Shown: positions 22,263 to 37,200, counted from the first letter of the stretch. The stretch is DNA of 64,000 nucleotides from Cyanoderma ruficeps (GCA_008694505.1 VZDJ01000015.1:954359-1018358), one strand, 5' to 3'. Program-made: numbers and translations. Notes: generated from the letters alone by a model not told the origin.

Positions 22263-22291
22263 CTACGGTTCTTTCTCAAATTGTCTCAAAC
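22263..22291 (-). CDS. CALD1: CALD1 last coding exon
   Basis: Completes a Gly codon, then LRQFEKEP and TAG at 22263-22265. The acceptor CTCAGCAG follows a good pyrimidine tract. The same nine-residue ending is known from chicken caldesmon. Confidence 0.9.
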
Positions 22292-25200
22292 CTGCTGAGA
22301 AAGAGACAGATTAAATATGGCTTGAAACAGCCCAGACACATCTCTAGGACAGAAAAGGCACAGCTTTTAGAAGGTTAACATGCAAGAAGGCAGGACACGA
22401 GCTGGGTGCTGCTCTGCTCATGTACTGGGCTCGCTCTGAGGAGGACAAAAATCAGGATTTCAGCCTCTGAGGAGAGGCTCAGCAGTGGGCAAACCCCTTT
22501 CCTGGGGGTGGAGAACATTTCCCATGGGAGCATGGCTGCACAAACCCTGAGCCAGCCCAAAAACCCCTCTCCTGACACTTTGGTTTAAAAAATGGGACAA
22601 GAGGAGCAAAACAATTCTGCTTTGCAAAAAGAAAAAGTTCATGGGTAAACCATACCTCTGGCTTTACATAAAGCCACTGAAAATGTATGTGCACATATCA
22701 AAGGGTAGAAAACCAAGAGTTTTTCTCTGATCATTTCACCCTTAGTAAAGAATCAAGGGGTGCTGCAAAGCATCCTTAAAGCTGTTAAATTGGTCAGTGA
22801 GCTTCCATGCTTCCCCAGCGGTTCTTAGCCACATAATTCCTTTAATTGGCTTTATCTGGAGGGCTTTAGGTAAAAATAAAAAAAAATAAAAATAATAATA
22901 GTAATAAAAAAATCTAGGAGGGCTATTTTGCCGATTTCTCTCTGCGAAACTAGGTTGTGTTTCACTGGTTTCAAAATGACAAGAGCATAACTCTAACTAT
23001 AATTATATATATAATAATTTTTGCCTTGAAAAGACACCAATGCACAGCTCTCCAGCAGAAGCTGTTTTTCAACCATTCACGCTTCAATGACGTTGTAACG
23101 GAGTTTTTGAAAGGCAAAGGCAAAAAGGGGGTTTTGGCATCAACCTGAGCAGCTGCAGAATTTTAAAACACAGGTCCACCTATGCAAAAATGTGGCAATA
23201 TAGTATATATTGCCAATTCTGGATGGGAATAGGCACTACAATATTTGCATTATATGTCTATCATCAAATATTGCATGCATTATTTTATTAAATATAGATA
23301 TAACAGTGTATGTTAACATATGTATAATATGATTATATAATACATATAATATATATGATATATATGTATTAAATTATAGAAAAGGGTGCAATGTATTATA
23401 TATGTGTATTATATATTATTTTACTATATATACATGTAACAGTGTATGTTAACATTATATGTATAATATGATTATACAATATATTATATATTATATATAT
23501 GTATTAAATTATAGAAAAGGGTGCAATGTATTATATATGTATTATATATATTATTTTACTAAATATAGATGTTACAGTGTATGTTAACATTATATGTATA
23601 ACATAATTATATAATATATATATGTATGATATATATCTATTAAATTATAGAAAAAGGTGCAATATATTATATATATGTATTTTACATATATATGTGCGTA
23701 TATATATTATATATGTATTAAATTACAGAAACAATATATGTACTATATATTTCATATATGTATTAAATTATAGAAAAGGTGCAATGTATTATATATATTA
23801 CAAATATATGTGTGCATATATATTATATATGTGTATTAAATTATAGAAATATATGTACTATATATATTATATATGTACTAAATTATAGAAAAAGTTGCAA
23901 TGTATTATATATATGTATTATATATGCGTATTTTATATATATATGTGTGTGTACATATTATACATATGTATTAAATAATAGAAAAAGGTGCAATATCTGC
24001 ATTATGGCATTACTTACCATTAGTCTCTGCTTTTTTTCCTGTAGCTGATACCTGTTGGAAAAAACCAAAAGCCACTGTTAAAACCCCACACAGGAGGACA
24101 TGGCTATTTATAACAGGGAAAAAAAATCAGCTCCGTGCAAAGGACAGACACGTACACATAGCACAGCTCTGCCAAACGTGAATGTGAAAGTGATACACTG
24201 CTTTCTCAACCTCTCTGTACTTTCTTTTATAGATAAAAAGGTGGGTTGGCAACAAAATATTATCCCCTGAACACTTCACAGAAGCGTTATTACCTTAGAG
24301 GAAGCAGCCGGCTTCTCCACTGACTGCTTCTCCCAGAGATTACGTTTGCCAGATACATCTCCTGGTCTTAAATCCTGCATTTTTAACGTCAGAGAACAGA
24401 AACCAGCGTTAGTTCAGGTTTATTTCCGTTGTTAAAGAAAAGGTTAGAATGCAACTTCCTCACAAGTGAAGTTGAGGAATGTTCACCAGAGATAAATATT
24501 ACATCATCTATCAGCTATAAAGAATTATATTTCACAAAATAACTCCACACATATCCACGTTTTAAGGCAAAAAACGATCCTGTTGCAACTATTTCACATG
24601 GCACAGACTGGTCTTAACTCAGCACGATCAACCTAGGGAGTGCAGTGAAGAGTTACTGCACCAACAGATTTTTACCAAAAAAACCAAATCAAATTTTTGC
24701 AGAAAAAAAAAACCACTTTTTTTTTTTTTTTNCAGTATTTCTGCTAGGGAGGAATTCAAAAGGAACTTCTCTTGGTTTAGACCAAAATCAAAGTATTTTA
24801 GTAAAAAAATTGTATAAAAAAATAGAGGTGGACTTCTAATACAACAGAGAAGCAGATCCTACTCTGTATCCTTAAACACAGATTCCAGCACTTATCACTG
24901 TAGTCCTTCATATCCATTTTAATTTCCTTTGCAACCTTAGGATGTGCCAATCACTGCCCTGACAAAAAAAAAACAAACAACCCCAGAACAGATGAGGTAA
25001 AGTCATTAAAGAATAGCAGTATTTTCTGAAAAAGAGTGTATTATGGAGACTTTAATCAAAACCCCCTAAAAATGTCAGTTAAATTCTTGGGGAAAGGGAG
25101 GGCTGAGAATGAAAATGACATCTGCTGATGGCAGATGGATTGATACCTGCCTCTGTGCATGGCAAACAAGAGACTCAAACAATTTTGGACATAAATACTC

Positions 25201-28200
25201 TCCTTTTCAGGAAGTATCCAAGTCCTGCATGGCTGCCAGGATTTGGTTACGTAGGGAGGTAGGTTTTCTGCACATGAGAATTTCTACCTGTAAAATGCTC
25301 AGTGGTGAATGGAAACGAGAGGCCTGCAAAGGGTTACTTGCACCCAGCAGAGATCCTCTAGGACTGATCATATTTTGCAACCACACAATTTGCTGATGGT
25401 TAAAACTTGAAGCCAATTCTGCACTTTAAAAAGGGGGTCCAGCAGTACAAGAGGAAAGAAGAAAGGAACCAACTTTGACCTTGTCACAAAGCCACCTGCA
25501 GTGGACATCATCACAAACACATTTCCATAGCCCTGAGATAATTTGGGATCTGGGATTTCAGTTCATCATAAAACTGAAATCTTTGTTCTCCCTTAAATTC
25601 AATATTCTTCCAAAACCCACAAGAATCTTGATGGTCACAAAAACTTTGAACATTTCTTTACTTTGGCGGAATGGGAGGGAGTGAGAAGTTATTATAATTT
25701 ATTATTTGCTAAATGAGAAATTCTAGGCTTCCCTTTGATTTACCCTGACTAAAAACAAAGTCAAAATCACACATTATAGATGTATATAAACCTCCATAGT
25801 CAATTATAAACAGGTTTACCTGACCAACTTAGCAAACAGACCCCCAAAGAAGAATAGGAGGAGGGCACGTTCCTTCAAGCAGAGACATTGAAAGGAGAAA
25901 GAACAATCTATTGAGAAAGAGGGAAATTAAGACATAGATAGAAACAGTCGGCTGAGGGGAAAAACAAGAGATTAGTTTTACATTCTCTAAAAGATGCAAC
26001 TTAAAAGAAAGAGAGAAAAATCTGGAGGCAGATTCTGTAGTGGAAAACGCTGCACGTTTCAAACTCCTCTGTAGGACAAATAGGAGTGTGCATTGAGAAA
26101 GTGTTTCTCAGGCTGCACGTTTTTAAAAAGGCAGGTGAACTGGCAGAAAAACACTGCACAAGGACACCAGTTCTTTAACAAAATCCTGAAGTCAAATCAT
26201 TAACACCACAAAAGATTCTCCAATATGGACATTTACATTCCTGTTCCTCATCCTCACCCTTCCCCACCCCACGCTCACCTCTTCCTGCTCCTTCCCACAT
26301 TCCCAGTTTATCACCTCGACAGCATTTTCTGCTCTGATTCGTGCTGAGCTAATGGGCCTTCATTAGGAGCTACATTTAGGCTCATAAAGAACTAAATTAT
26401 TCCAGTTGTGGTTTAACACATGCTTGGAAGATTTTTACAGGGCAAGGGCCAGACTCCAAGTGTGTGTGAGTGTGCAACTGGGGGCCTGTGGCTGGTAATT
26501 TCTAAATTAATGGTAAACCTTTCACAGGTGGTAAATTCAAGTCCTCCTCTACCAGAGAAGTGCTTCTCTGAGCTTTAAGGTGAGAACTCTCCCCATTTTT
26601 CCTGCTTTCCTCTGTTTCCTCTCCCCAGTGTTTTCTGACTATCAAGGAGCCAGCAGCCAGAGGGGCTCTGTGAGCTTCCAAGAGGACACAAAGCAGAATT
26701 CCTGCCAAGGCCATCAGCTGGTGGAGAGAACACCCTCTGCCCCAGGAGAGAACCCACCTACTGAAGAGAGGGATGTCTCAAGTTTACTCACAGAGGGTTT
26801 TGGAGCAGGGGATTTGTTGCTCTCTGGGGTCTTGGTCAACCACTCGTTGATACGACTGGAGACACCAACCTTCAGCCCAGCAGTTTCCTGCAAAATGATA
26901 AAATCCAGTCAGAATGGCTTCACAATGGCTTTTGCCCTGTCCACCATGGTTTGGATTTAAAAGCAAAGCCAAGCCTGAGTTTAACAGAGAGATCCTCACT
27001 GAGCCCACGGCTTGCTCAGTGTGTGCTCCGAAGGGATTGTCACTATGAATTACGCTCTGCTACTGCCCTCTAGTTTTCAAAAATTATAGACAAAAACATT
27101 CCCACTTCACTGCTAGCCCAGTAATAAATGTCAGACATAAACATGCTCTTTCTACCACAGGCCCAAACTCCAAAAATCTTTAGCCTAATTCAAGAGACAT
27201 CCATTGAAATCTATGTTTCTTCTCTCTTTAAACAAATTATTTTCAAAAAAAGTACACAATAGGGAAGTGGCCTAAAATTAAAAACATTAAATCTTTAAAA
27301 AGCTAGAACAAATTACTAAAATTTAGTTACAGTCTGTAATAACCCACTTCAATCCATGGCTCATCTTTTTGCCTAGGATAAATGCTCAGCAACTCGCATC
27401 AATTTATAGAAAGAACATGTTGCCTTAAGGATTTACACAGAAGAGATAAAGGTCTCACAAATACTTCTATGAATTATCTAGAAAATATCATCACTCTCCT
27501 GCCTATTCAAATCTTTTCTGCTCCCCAAAAGAATTTTGCCCGACTCAAAGAATCTCTTTGTACTCTGCTTGAATGAGCCAGATGTATTTTTCTAAGATCT
27601 CTGATGTGGCTCTGGAATGTCTCATAACTGAGCTCAGTAGGTCACTAAATTCTTCCATGATACTCAATATTGCAGCCACACCATCGTGTGGATTTCTGAG
27701 GTCTTCAGGATCCTTTGGGATATTTTTCACCAGTGCTATCAAGAGGAGCAGCCAGGCTGACTCACAGGAGCACAAACACAAGGTCCAGAGCAAAATTCTT
27801 TATTATCACTAGGTGCAATTAAGCACATACCTTATTTGGTGTCCCTGTCCCAGAAGGTGATGAAAAAACATTCCCTTTCTCCCACATGCTCTTGATGTTA
27901 CGGACACCCTCAGCTGGAACGTGCAGGTCAGAGGCTTTAGCTGGTCTTGAGGCCTTTGTGCCCTGGGGAAAATTTGGGGCCACTGGTTACATTCCTGCTC
28001 CTCATCCTCACCCTTCCCCATCCCACACTCACCTCTTCCTGCTCCTTCCCACACTCCCAGTTTATCACCTCGACAGCATTTTCTGCTCTGATTCTTGCTG
28101 AGCTAATGGGCCTTCATTAGGAGCTACATTTAGGCTCATAAAAGAACTGAATTATTCCAGTTGTGGTTTAAAACATACTTGGAAGATTTTTACAGGGCAA

Positions 28201-31200
28201 GGGCCAGACTCCAAGTGTGTGCGAGTGTGCAACTGGGGGCCTGTGGCTGGTAATTTCTAAATTACTGGTAAACCTTTCACAGGTGGTAAATCCAAGTGTT
28301 TGGCATCCAGAGTTGGATTTTCAGGGTGGTTTGACCCCGGGGAATGCAACATCTCTGTGTGATTCTAGCACTGATCATGCAGAGATGAGAAGGAGTGCCC
28401 AGCTCGAGAAGTGCCACTGAGACTCTCTCCTCTTTTCCATTGGCAGCTGCACCCTTGATACAATCAGCTGTGAAAATGGCACTTGCTTCTTTTTGTGTTT
28501 ATTTCCTTTCTAAAACCCATGGCAAACCTTAGCTCTGCACACAACTCCTCCAAGGCATTAAAATCTTAAGTTATTACCTGGATCCTGGAAGCCTGGCTCT
28601 TTTTTTGGAAGCTAGGGAAACCCTTCTGCAGAGGCAGGGGGAAAGGCTGGTCTGCCACTGAGCATCAGACTCTGCTCCCTCTGCCCCAAACAACTGAAGC
28701 TCCACATTCCAGGGGTAAATCTCAGCAATTACAACATGTTTGAAACAAGGTGTTCTTTCCAAGAGTGGGAGTTTTCGGGTGTTTTTTGGGGAAATGTGTC
28801 TTTGGCATGGTTAGTAAAAACACCAGGCCAAATTAATCCTCTTTCCTCTTTTGAAAGTTCTTGCACATTTTACATGTCATAGATTTGAAGAGACTAAGAA
28901 CCTGTGTGAGTGATGCTTTGCCTCTCTAATTGCAAAGCGAGTCAGACTTGGCAACTTGTGGCCAAATCAGAAACTCAGCAAAGGAAATATTTCAAGCCAG
29001 ATGGCAGCTGGGATACAGTGGCATCAATCTCCTGGTTTACCCTGGGCTATGGACAGAAAAACCCCTCAGTTCTGGCCCTTAGGCACAGTTGCCAAAATCA
29101 CCTGGGGTCAAATTCTGCATTTTAACGTGATTTTCACTTCCCTTTTGTCACTGCTTAACCAGTTCTCTGCAGGGCACGTCTTTGCCAAGGAATTCCACTG
29201 CGAGGTGGCAGCCAGCAGCACAGAGCCAGTTCCTTGTGCTCCTAAATAAGCTGCCAGGTCAGCTTTGCTCAGGATGACCATCAGCTCTGTGCTGACAGAG
29301 CTCATCAGCCAAGCAGAGGATGTGAAGGCCACTCAAGACGCTGACTGAACTCTCCAAAGCTCACAAACCAGAGTAAACTGCAGCACGGAAGGGAAGACAC
29401 AGATCTGAGGTTTTGTTTAGATACATCTTTAGATGGTGGTTACAGCTGTGCCCCAAGCAGTTTGTTCTTGAAGTCGAATTAAAGAAGAGTTTGTGATCAA
29501 AAAAAACCCAAACAAACCCTGCAATTCTTGAACAGCAAAACAAAGGCTGATTAAAAGCTAAACTACCACAGCCCCAAAGCCATTAGATCCATTTACTGGA
29601 ATTAACTCACCTCAATTGCACTAGTGTATTGCTCAAGTCTACTGTCAATCTTTGAGACAACTGCTGTTGTCTGGGTGGGCTTCATACCACTACAGGAAAT
29701 GGGGGAAAAAAAAGAAAAAAGAAAGCAAGAATTATTATTTTCTCCACTTAAACACTGCTAGTGGTTTGAACAGAAATTACTGTTTCAGTGCCTTACCTCT
29801 TTTGAGCAGATTTGTTCAAAAATTCTGTTCGCTCCTCTATCTAGAAAAGAGAGGAACAAAAGCTTTAAGTTGAAAGTTAATCAAGAGCCAGCCTGTGCAA
29901 GGCCGGCCCGAAATGTCATTTTAAATGTCAAAAAAGTCAATCTGAAAAGAGAGACATTCCAACAGGGATTTCACACACACAAAGGTTTTTTAGATAGAAG
30001 CCTATTATGCTACGGGTTCATAAAAGTGGATATATTTTCTGCATGAATGTTTGCATCCTACACAATTCTTCAGTGCGTCATATGCAAGAAGAGAATAAAT
30101 GAACAACACAGAGAGAAGAAAAGGGAAGGAGTCCATCTCATGGAAGGGACTGATGTGCACAAAAACCTATGTTATCCTCATGTTTCCCACACAAGAGCAA
30201 GTATGCATCTCTTGAGACAGACAGCAAATTTAATGAAGTTTTTCTGAGCTGAGACATCAGACTAGGCCAGGTTTGGAGCTCAGCCACAAGGCCTCCCTTA
30301 CACGTGGTTTTGGAGGACACTAACCATTTAAATTTGAGCTCCAAAAGACCCATCAGTGTAAACCCTGCTGATGTTCAGGCAGGGTCACTGCTGAATCAAT
30401 ATCTACCAGCTGTTAATGTACAAACTGGTATCTGACATTTCATCATTATTTTCTGCTCTGTAAATAGGAAAACATTGTGACGTTTCCAGGGAGGAAGACT
30501 CACGAAGGTCCCATATGAGATCTGTCAAATGTCTCAATACCTTGAAAACAGAAAACTCCATCCCTGAATAAAGTTTAAAACATTTCATACGGAGGGGAGG
30601 GAGGATGGGGAGTATGTGCATCAATTTGTATCCTGGGTCGAGAAATATTTTCATCAAACTTCCTCAAGTCTCATCCACCTTGCATTGTTCCACCTCTCAT
30701 CCCAGGCTCTATGTTTCACTTCAAAATAAAATACAGGCAAGCAGCTCCAGGGGCTTGAAATGATTAATAATCAGCCTGGCTGGATTCCTGGGGATTCCCC
30801 AGTCTCAGCAGGGACTCTCCATTTTCAATTTACTTTAACCAGTGACTGCTCTGGCATTTTGTGCCTTTAAAACAAGGTAATGACAGCCGTTCCTTTAAAT
30901 GGTTCTCTCCAATGCCTTTAGCATCCAAGGCTATCCCAGAATAGTCCCTCAGCAATCCCATCAAAGGCCATGCACGGTTTATTCCTGGAGTCTTTGCAAG
31001 CAAAAACTCAGGCAAGTTCACTTGAGTGCACAATTTGCCAAAGGAGCTCACTGGAGGGACTCCAGCTCCCACCCATCCAGCTCCAAGGCACCTCCCAAGC
31101 TCTAAAACACACGCACAGTTTACAGAGCCGTCCCCATTACCAGCTTGAGTTTATAAAACACAGTTTTAGTTGTCAAAACACTGAGCTAAAAGCGGTCCTG

Positions 31201-34200
31201 AGGGCAAAGGTGGGCTGTGCCAGGACAAATTCCCGTTTCAAGGGAGCCATGTCACAAGGTGGCAGCAACAGACCGGCAGGAGCAGGAGCTCTGCACACCC
31301 GCAGGAACAGTCACAGCTCTGGCACCCAGAGGCAAGGCCACAAGACCTTGTAAATGGTACAAAAGTGACCGAACAGACCAAGGATGGTCACTCAAAACAC
31401 GCCTGCTGTGGTATAGTAGAAGTTTCTTTCACCCAACGCTGATTTTTTGGGTCATAACCAGCAATGCATCGAAACGATGAGTTATTCCACCAAAACCTCC
31501 AGCTTGTCCTCGGCTGCATCAGTGAAACTCTGGTGGGCAGCAAGGACAAGTAATATGGACTGTCTCAAAGAACCAGGACTCAAGGCAGCTGCCTAATAAT
31601 CCATTTACAGGATGTTCACTCTCTTTTCTGTGCAGGTAGGAGAGATGCTTCTGCACAGCTGGAAAACCAGGCTTGGGTGGGCACTGGTGGAAGAGGTGGG
31701 AAGGAAGAGGAACATTACTCTTGTGCTTGTAGGAAAAAGACAGAAGTGGGGTCATTCGTTACCCAGGAAAAGCTCAGGGGTTGTTCAGAAGGGGAGAGTG
31801 AAAAAGCAAAACCAGAAAATAAACAGGAAAGAGGAAGAAACCCTCAGAGCTGAGCAAGGCTCTGTGGCTGGGGAAGCAGGTGCCTTGCATGGAGGGATAA
31901 AATATCTTCTACATGTTTATGTGAGGATTTATTCTAGAATATCCTCCCCAAAGCACAGCAGAAGCAGACATTGAATACACCTAGAGCAAACAAACCTGTA
32001 CACACGTGTATTTGACATAGAAATCAAATACATTTAGACTGCACAGCAACATCTAAAGGTCATTTACCCACTGCACACCACACAAACTCCATGCAAAGAA
32101 CTGAAAACGTTTGGCACATACAGTGAACAGTATGACAAAATAGATCTGTAAAAGAAACAGGCAAAGCAAGGTGGTTAACATAAAATGCAAGCTGTCCTCT
32201 CAGTTTCAGACCAGGAAATAAGAATAATCTTTTTACTGCATTCATCTCAACAGGATCTTGTTGAATAGCTTGGACTATGTTTTGTCACCATGGAATAATT
32301 TCAGAACACACATGTACCCAAAAAAAGTCAACCTGTCAGCCTCTTAATTAAATTATGACCAGAAAGAATGAGTTAACACACAATATGAGACCATGACTTG
32401 GGAAACAAAAACCCTTGGATATTCCCAGTAAAACTTGCTTCATAGAAAGGTATTACATGTTTCTTAAAAGTTTTAAACTGTGTATTGGATATTATGTAAA
32501 AGAATCTATAGAAAACTCTTCTCAAAAAATGTGTCAAGGAGGAAGGGGGAATAAAAAATGAACAGAGAAAACCCCGTGTTTTAATTTTGCCTCATATCCA
32601 ACATGTGGAAGGTCCTAGTGGAAATCCATTGGAGCAGTAGCCCCTGGGAAAGGCTTCTCCTCATCCTCCCTGAGTGGCTAACACAGCCTCTGGCTTCATT
32701 AAACACATTTATGCTTTTTCCTGCTGTCAGCAGCATCTGAGCAGCGTGTGCCAATTTAGCTCAGTTTACCTCCCAGGCTCCAGTGCTGCCATCAGCATCA
32801 AAATGGGGAAAAACAAATGTCACACAACCTGTTTTTACCATTCTGTTTTCCCTCTGCTCATCTAGGAAGAACTGATTGTGTGGAGTCTAATTCTTCCCAG
32901 TCACTGCCCCAGCTGTCAGGTATTGAGAGCAGTAATGAGATAGGACAAGACAGGTTTTTAAAGAAAAAATTGCCCCTGAAAAGTCCTATCTTCTGGCTTA
33001 GCTGTCAGCAGTGCTGGCTGCCACATCAGCCCCTGTTTCCCAGGAGATATTTTCTCCAAAAACAGGGATATCCCAGCCTCCTACCACTGCTCCCACCCCT
33101 CACACCTTTGGCATTTCTCTGGTGATGCTCTTCATCCCCAAGAGGAGACTCAGAACTGAAATATCCCATTCTCTCCTGATTAACCCAGAGAATAGAATAC
33201 AAAGACTCAGTAACCTTCCTTCGAAGGAATGAACTTGTCTAAAAAGCAAAACGACCAAAGATCTTCCAGGAAATTTCACTCTTTGAATCCATCATGTTTT
33301 GCATGAACTGAATTAGGGAAAGGACAAGCTAGAGGCAGATGGGAGAGCAGCAGAGGTTGTTCCAGGCTTTCTCCTTATTAAAAAAAAAACCCAATGAAAT
33401 ACAGGACAGAGATTGAACAGAAGTACCACTGCAGCCCACAGGGTGTCCACCCAGCCCTGAGAAATGCAAGCTGCTTCTGTCCCTGAGCTAGGGATGAACT
33501 TGGCCTGTTTTCCTTTCACTGTCCCCTCAGATAGAACCAACCCTGGTGCTGTCACTGCGAGGACTCCACACTCCACAATTTTGGTAGTTCTGCTGAAGCA
33601 GGTTTGAGGGAAACACTGCATTTGCCAGGTAAAACAACAGGAATTGTCACCACTGTGATTTTTAGAGGCCAGACTAGACAACCACAGCAGGTTTTTCTAA
33701 CTGTAAGCACGAGTGTATATTTTGTCCACGTTTGTGTACATACATTTACATTTGGGCATCCATGAGCTGTGTCACACATGGAAAGGGGTTTCATATCTTT
33801 GTCTCCCAGTTCTTGAGTCTGAGTCTGCCTGATGGTCAAATGCAGCATCCACAGGATGGTAATATCCCAAATATCCCACACTGCTGCTCAGTTCAGCTCC
33901 CATCTTTCCTTTGTCCTTGCAGTTCCCTGGACAATCAGCACGCCCTACTTTCCTCATCCCAGCCACTCCTATGAACTTCTTTTCCTTCCCAAAATCTTAT
34001 CACACCAGGAAGGACAGGGAAGGAGCAAAAGAGGTGCTTTGCCAGATTGTGACCCAGGAGAAGTCAGAATGTGCACATCCATTATTTTTGTAGCGAGCCT
34101 CCCTTTTTTCAGTATTAATTCCAACCACCCACCCACCCCCGGGCATTTGGGATTCTCACATGACTCATGGCAGATCTAATGAGATGACACATCCATCAAG

Positions 34201-37200
34201 GGAGAAAACCTGAGCCAGATGCTTTACAAATCAAAAGATAACTCGGGCAGTGCAGAGCAGACAGTGAGAAAGCTGCTGAGACCATCCTGAGAGGTCAAAC
34301 AGACTATCTTCTCATAACTGGGGTTTGACATCAAGTTTCACATCAGGTTAATAAACTGAGATTACTCTCCCCTCAGCCCTTGACCACAGAATGCCAAGAA
34401 ACAGTTTAGGGTGTGAACTTCTACAGCATTCTACATCTACACTGGCCACCCACAGACACTGAGTTGGAATCTGTAGAGGATCACCAATTTCTCAGGGAGA
34501 GAAACACAGAAAGAGGGGAAAAAAAAATGTGGAATTGCATGTATCAGGTTTTGTAGCAAACAACTTCTATCTAACAAGACCAGCATAAAAAAAATGTAAT
34601 TGTACACTGGATGCCTAACAACATTTGAAAAATTTCAGCTTCCCTCTGAAAATACACTTTAGAATAGTGTAGCATCAGACAAAAGATATCTGAAAGCTCT
34701 CAGCCTTCTGCCAAGTCCAGTGTTTTTTCACACTTTCCCCAAAATTAGGATCTATATCCTTTTTACTTTGTGTTCTCAAGTACAATTTCCTCTACTCTGA
34801 GCCTTCTGTGAATTGAAGCTCCAAATGTATGTCATAAAAGGCATCTCAATAAACAGAAGAAAAGGAAGCCCTCCCAGGAGGGCAGGGAAGAAGCTGCACA
34901 TTTATAGTGTCTGTTATAGACATCATCTTCAGCAACCAAAATGGCAAGACCAGGTTTAACTAATCTGAGAAAGTCCTGAGGCTTTGCAATCTTTGTTTAC
35001 AACTGTGTGCATTCTGTCCCAGTATTTCAGTTGCAAATGAATCTTAGAAGCTAAAAGGTGAGTCCATTCAAAAACATTTGGACTCTGTATTTGCTAGAAC
35101 TGAACCCAAAACAGCCCTGAATCCCCAGATTGGATTAAAGTGTAGCTCTCTGTGAGTGAAAACCTTAATTTTGTCAAAATGAAGTTTTTCACTCAACAGT
35201 TACAGTTTTAATCTCGTGGAGATCCAGTTCGTGGTTCAATGAGCTGCTACCTGGTTCTCTCTAGTTCCCACTAAATCGACTTTTTGACAAACATTTTGGA
35301 TTCTTAAATGACTAATGATTCAAAATGAAAGAAGGAAAATATTTTTGAAAACATTAACAGATCTGCAGTTTGAGCTTGAGCTGAGAAAGCAACTGGACTG
35401 AATTCCAAAACAATCCTCTCTATCATTTCAGTGGGGCCAGGATCCCTCTTCCCTGCTGAAAGACCATTGAACTGATTTATCACACTTCTAATACAATAGA
35501 AGCCACAAAGGACCGTTTAGAAATCCTGCAGCAACAGAAGGGTGAGGTTTGTATTTCTTGTTATGTAAGAAAATGAAATCCAGCCCAGAACTTCTAGATG
35601 TTATTTTTAGGGGGATTAGACATAAGCTAGAATTCCCATACAGGTCAGTTACAATTAATGGTGATTAGGCTGAATATGCTTAAGGACAAAGTAATCTGGC
35701 AAGCAAGAAAATAACTGTGGATGTGGAAGGAGTGAGAGAACATTTGTGACCTAATGGTCTTAAGAGACCTTTCCCAACCTAAATGATCCTGTGATTCCAC
35801 TCCTGTAATAAATTAGAAACAACACAATAATACAGCCCTAGGTTTCAAATATAATTTTCTCTTGAGGGTGTCTTAAGATCCTTTTTGGAGGTTCTTCATC
35901 AAGAAGAGACAGCTGCCAGTCTCGTCTCTATTTTTAGGAAGGAACTCTAATTTTCAACCATCCCAATGAATGAAGCCTTTCAACTGGAGGGTTCAGGCTA
36001 AGTCTATCAAAGCATTTTCCTGGGTCTGATTACAAGTATTTCAACATTGCTTTTGATGCTGGTTTGGACTACAAGCCCCATTACTTTTTGTGTCCTGTAG
36101 AGATGCTGGTGGGGAGGTTACCTTGAGAGATGAACCTTTAGGACTGAAGCATTTGAAAGGTTTCTTGTCTTCAGATACACCATCTTCTGGCATCTTCTGG
36201 CGTTTCTCAGCAGCTTCAGCCCTTCTTCTTTCGATTTCCTCCTTCATCCTCCTCTTTTCCTCCTTAAAGAAATATGAATGTTTACTTGTTCTTTCAGAAA
36301 CTACATTACCATCACGGGGCTGTGCAGCCCTGCAAACATTTACCAGATTTTCTAAGAACAGGGTTTTATGCCAGTCAAAAAAGCTCAGTGATCTGCCTGA
36401 AATGTGTAAAGGTGTTAATGCCAATCCATCACAGAGTTAAGGACACCAGGAAGACAATCCGTGTGTGCTGCTCTAGTGTCCCCTCACAGTTAAGTTGCCA
36501 AATTTATTGTCACATAGTTCCACTTGAGACAGAGCTCAGTTTCTCTGTATTCTCACGTATCATACTGGTGTTGCTCTTCTGTCCCTCTTCTCTGACACTC
36601 ATTGTGCCAAGGTTAATATTTAACGTGGAAAAATCAACAGCTGGCCAAGACACCCAAGGTTAAATGCTTGCAGATCTCCCTCCAGAGATGAGTTTTGCTT
36701 CACGAGCTACAAGTCAAACCAGAAGCCCTCAAAGCAACACCAGTGTGAGCACTGGTCAGTGGGCTCTGCATATTCTGCTATCTTGGTATCTACAGAGTTC
36801 TGTTGTAAAGAGCTTAGGACATTAAAGGAATTGGCATTCAGCTGCCAGATACTATCACTATTATTCATTTACCATTTGTTTTCCAAACAACTAGGATTCC
36901 TAAATGATGCACCAGAGACTTGGAAATCCTATTTGCAGAGTCCCTTGGCAGAGGAAGTACAAGAAAACAGATGTGTTGGATACTCAATATTTAAATAGAC
37001 AAGAATGTCTCCCTAATGAGATCTAGCCCATTGTAACTATATATAACATTAGCATTCCAGCCCATCTGCAGCAGATAAATTTTGACGTGCACTTTGTAAT
37101 TCAATCTTTATAATGTCAAAAAAAATATAAAATCCTGCGGCTGTAGCACTATAGCCCCAAGATTTTGAATCCCCAAGAAGATAAGAAACTTGCAGCTATC

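Noticed and set aside
23622..24048. Open frames rich in Tyr/Ile in the AT-rich array
   Set aside because: They are produced by TATA repeats translated in frame; there is no sign of coding constraint.
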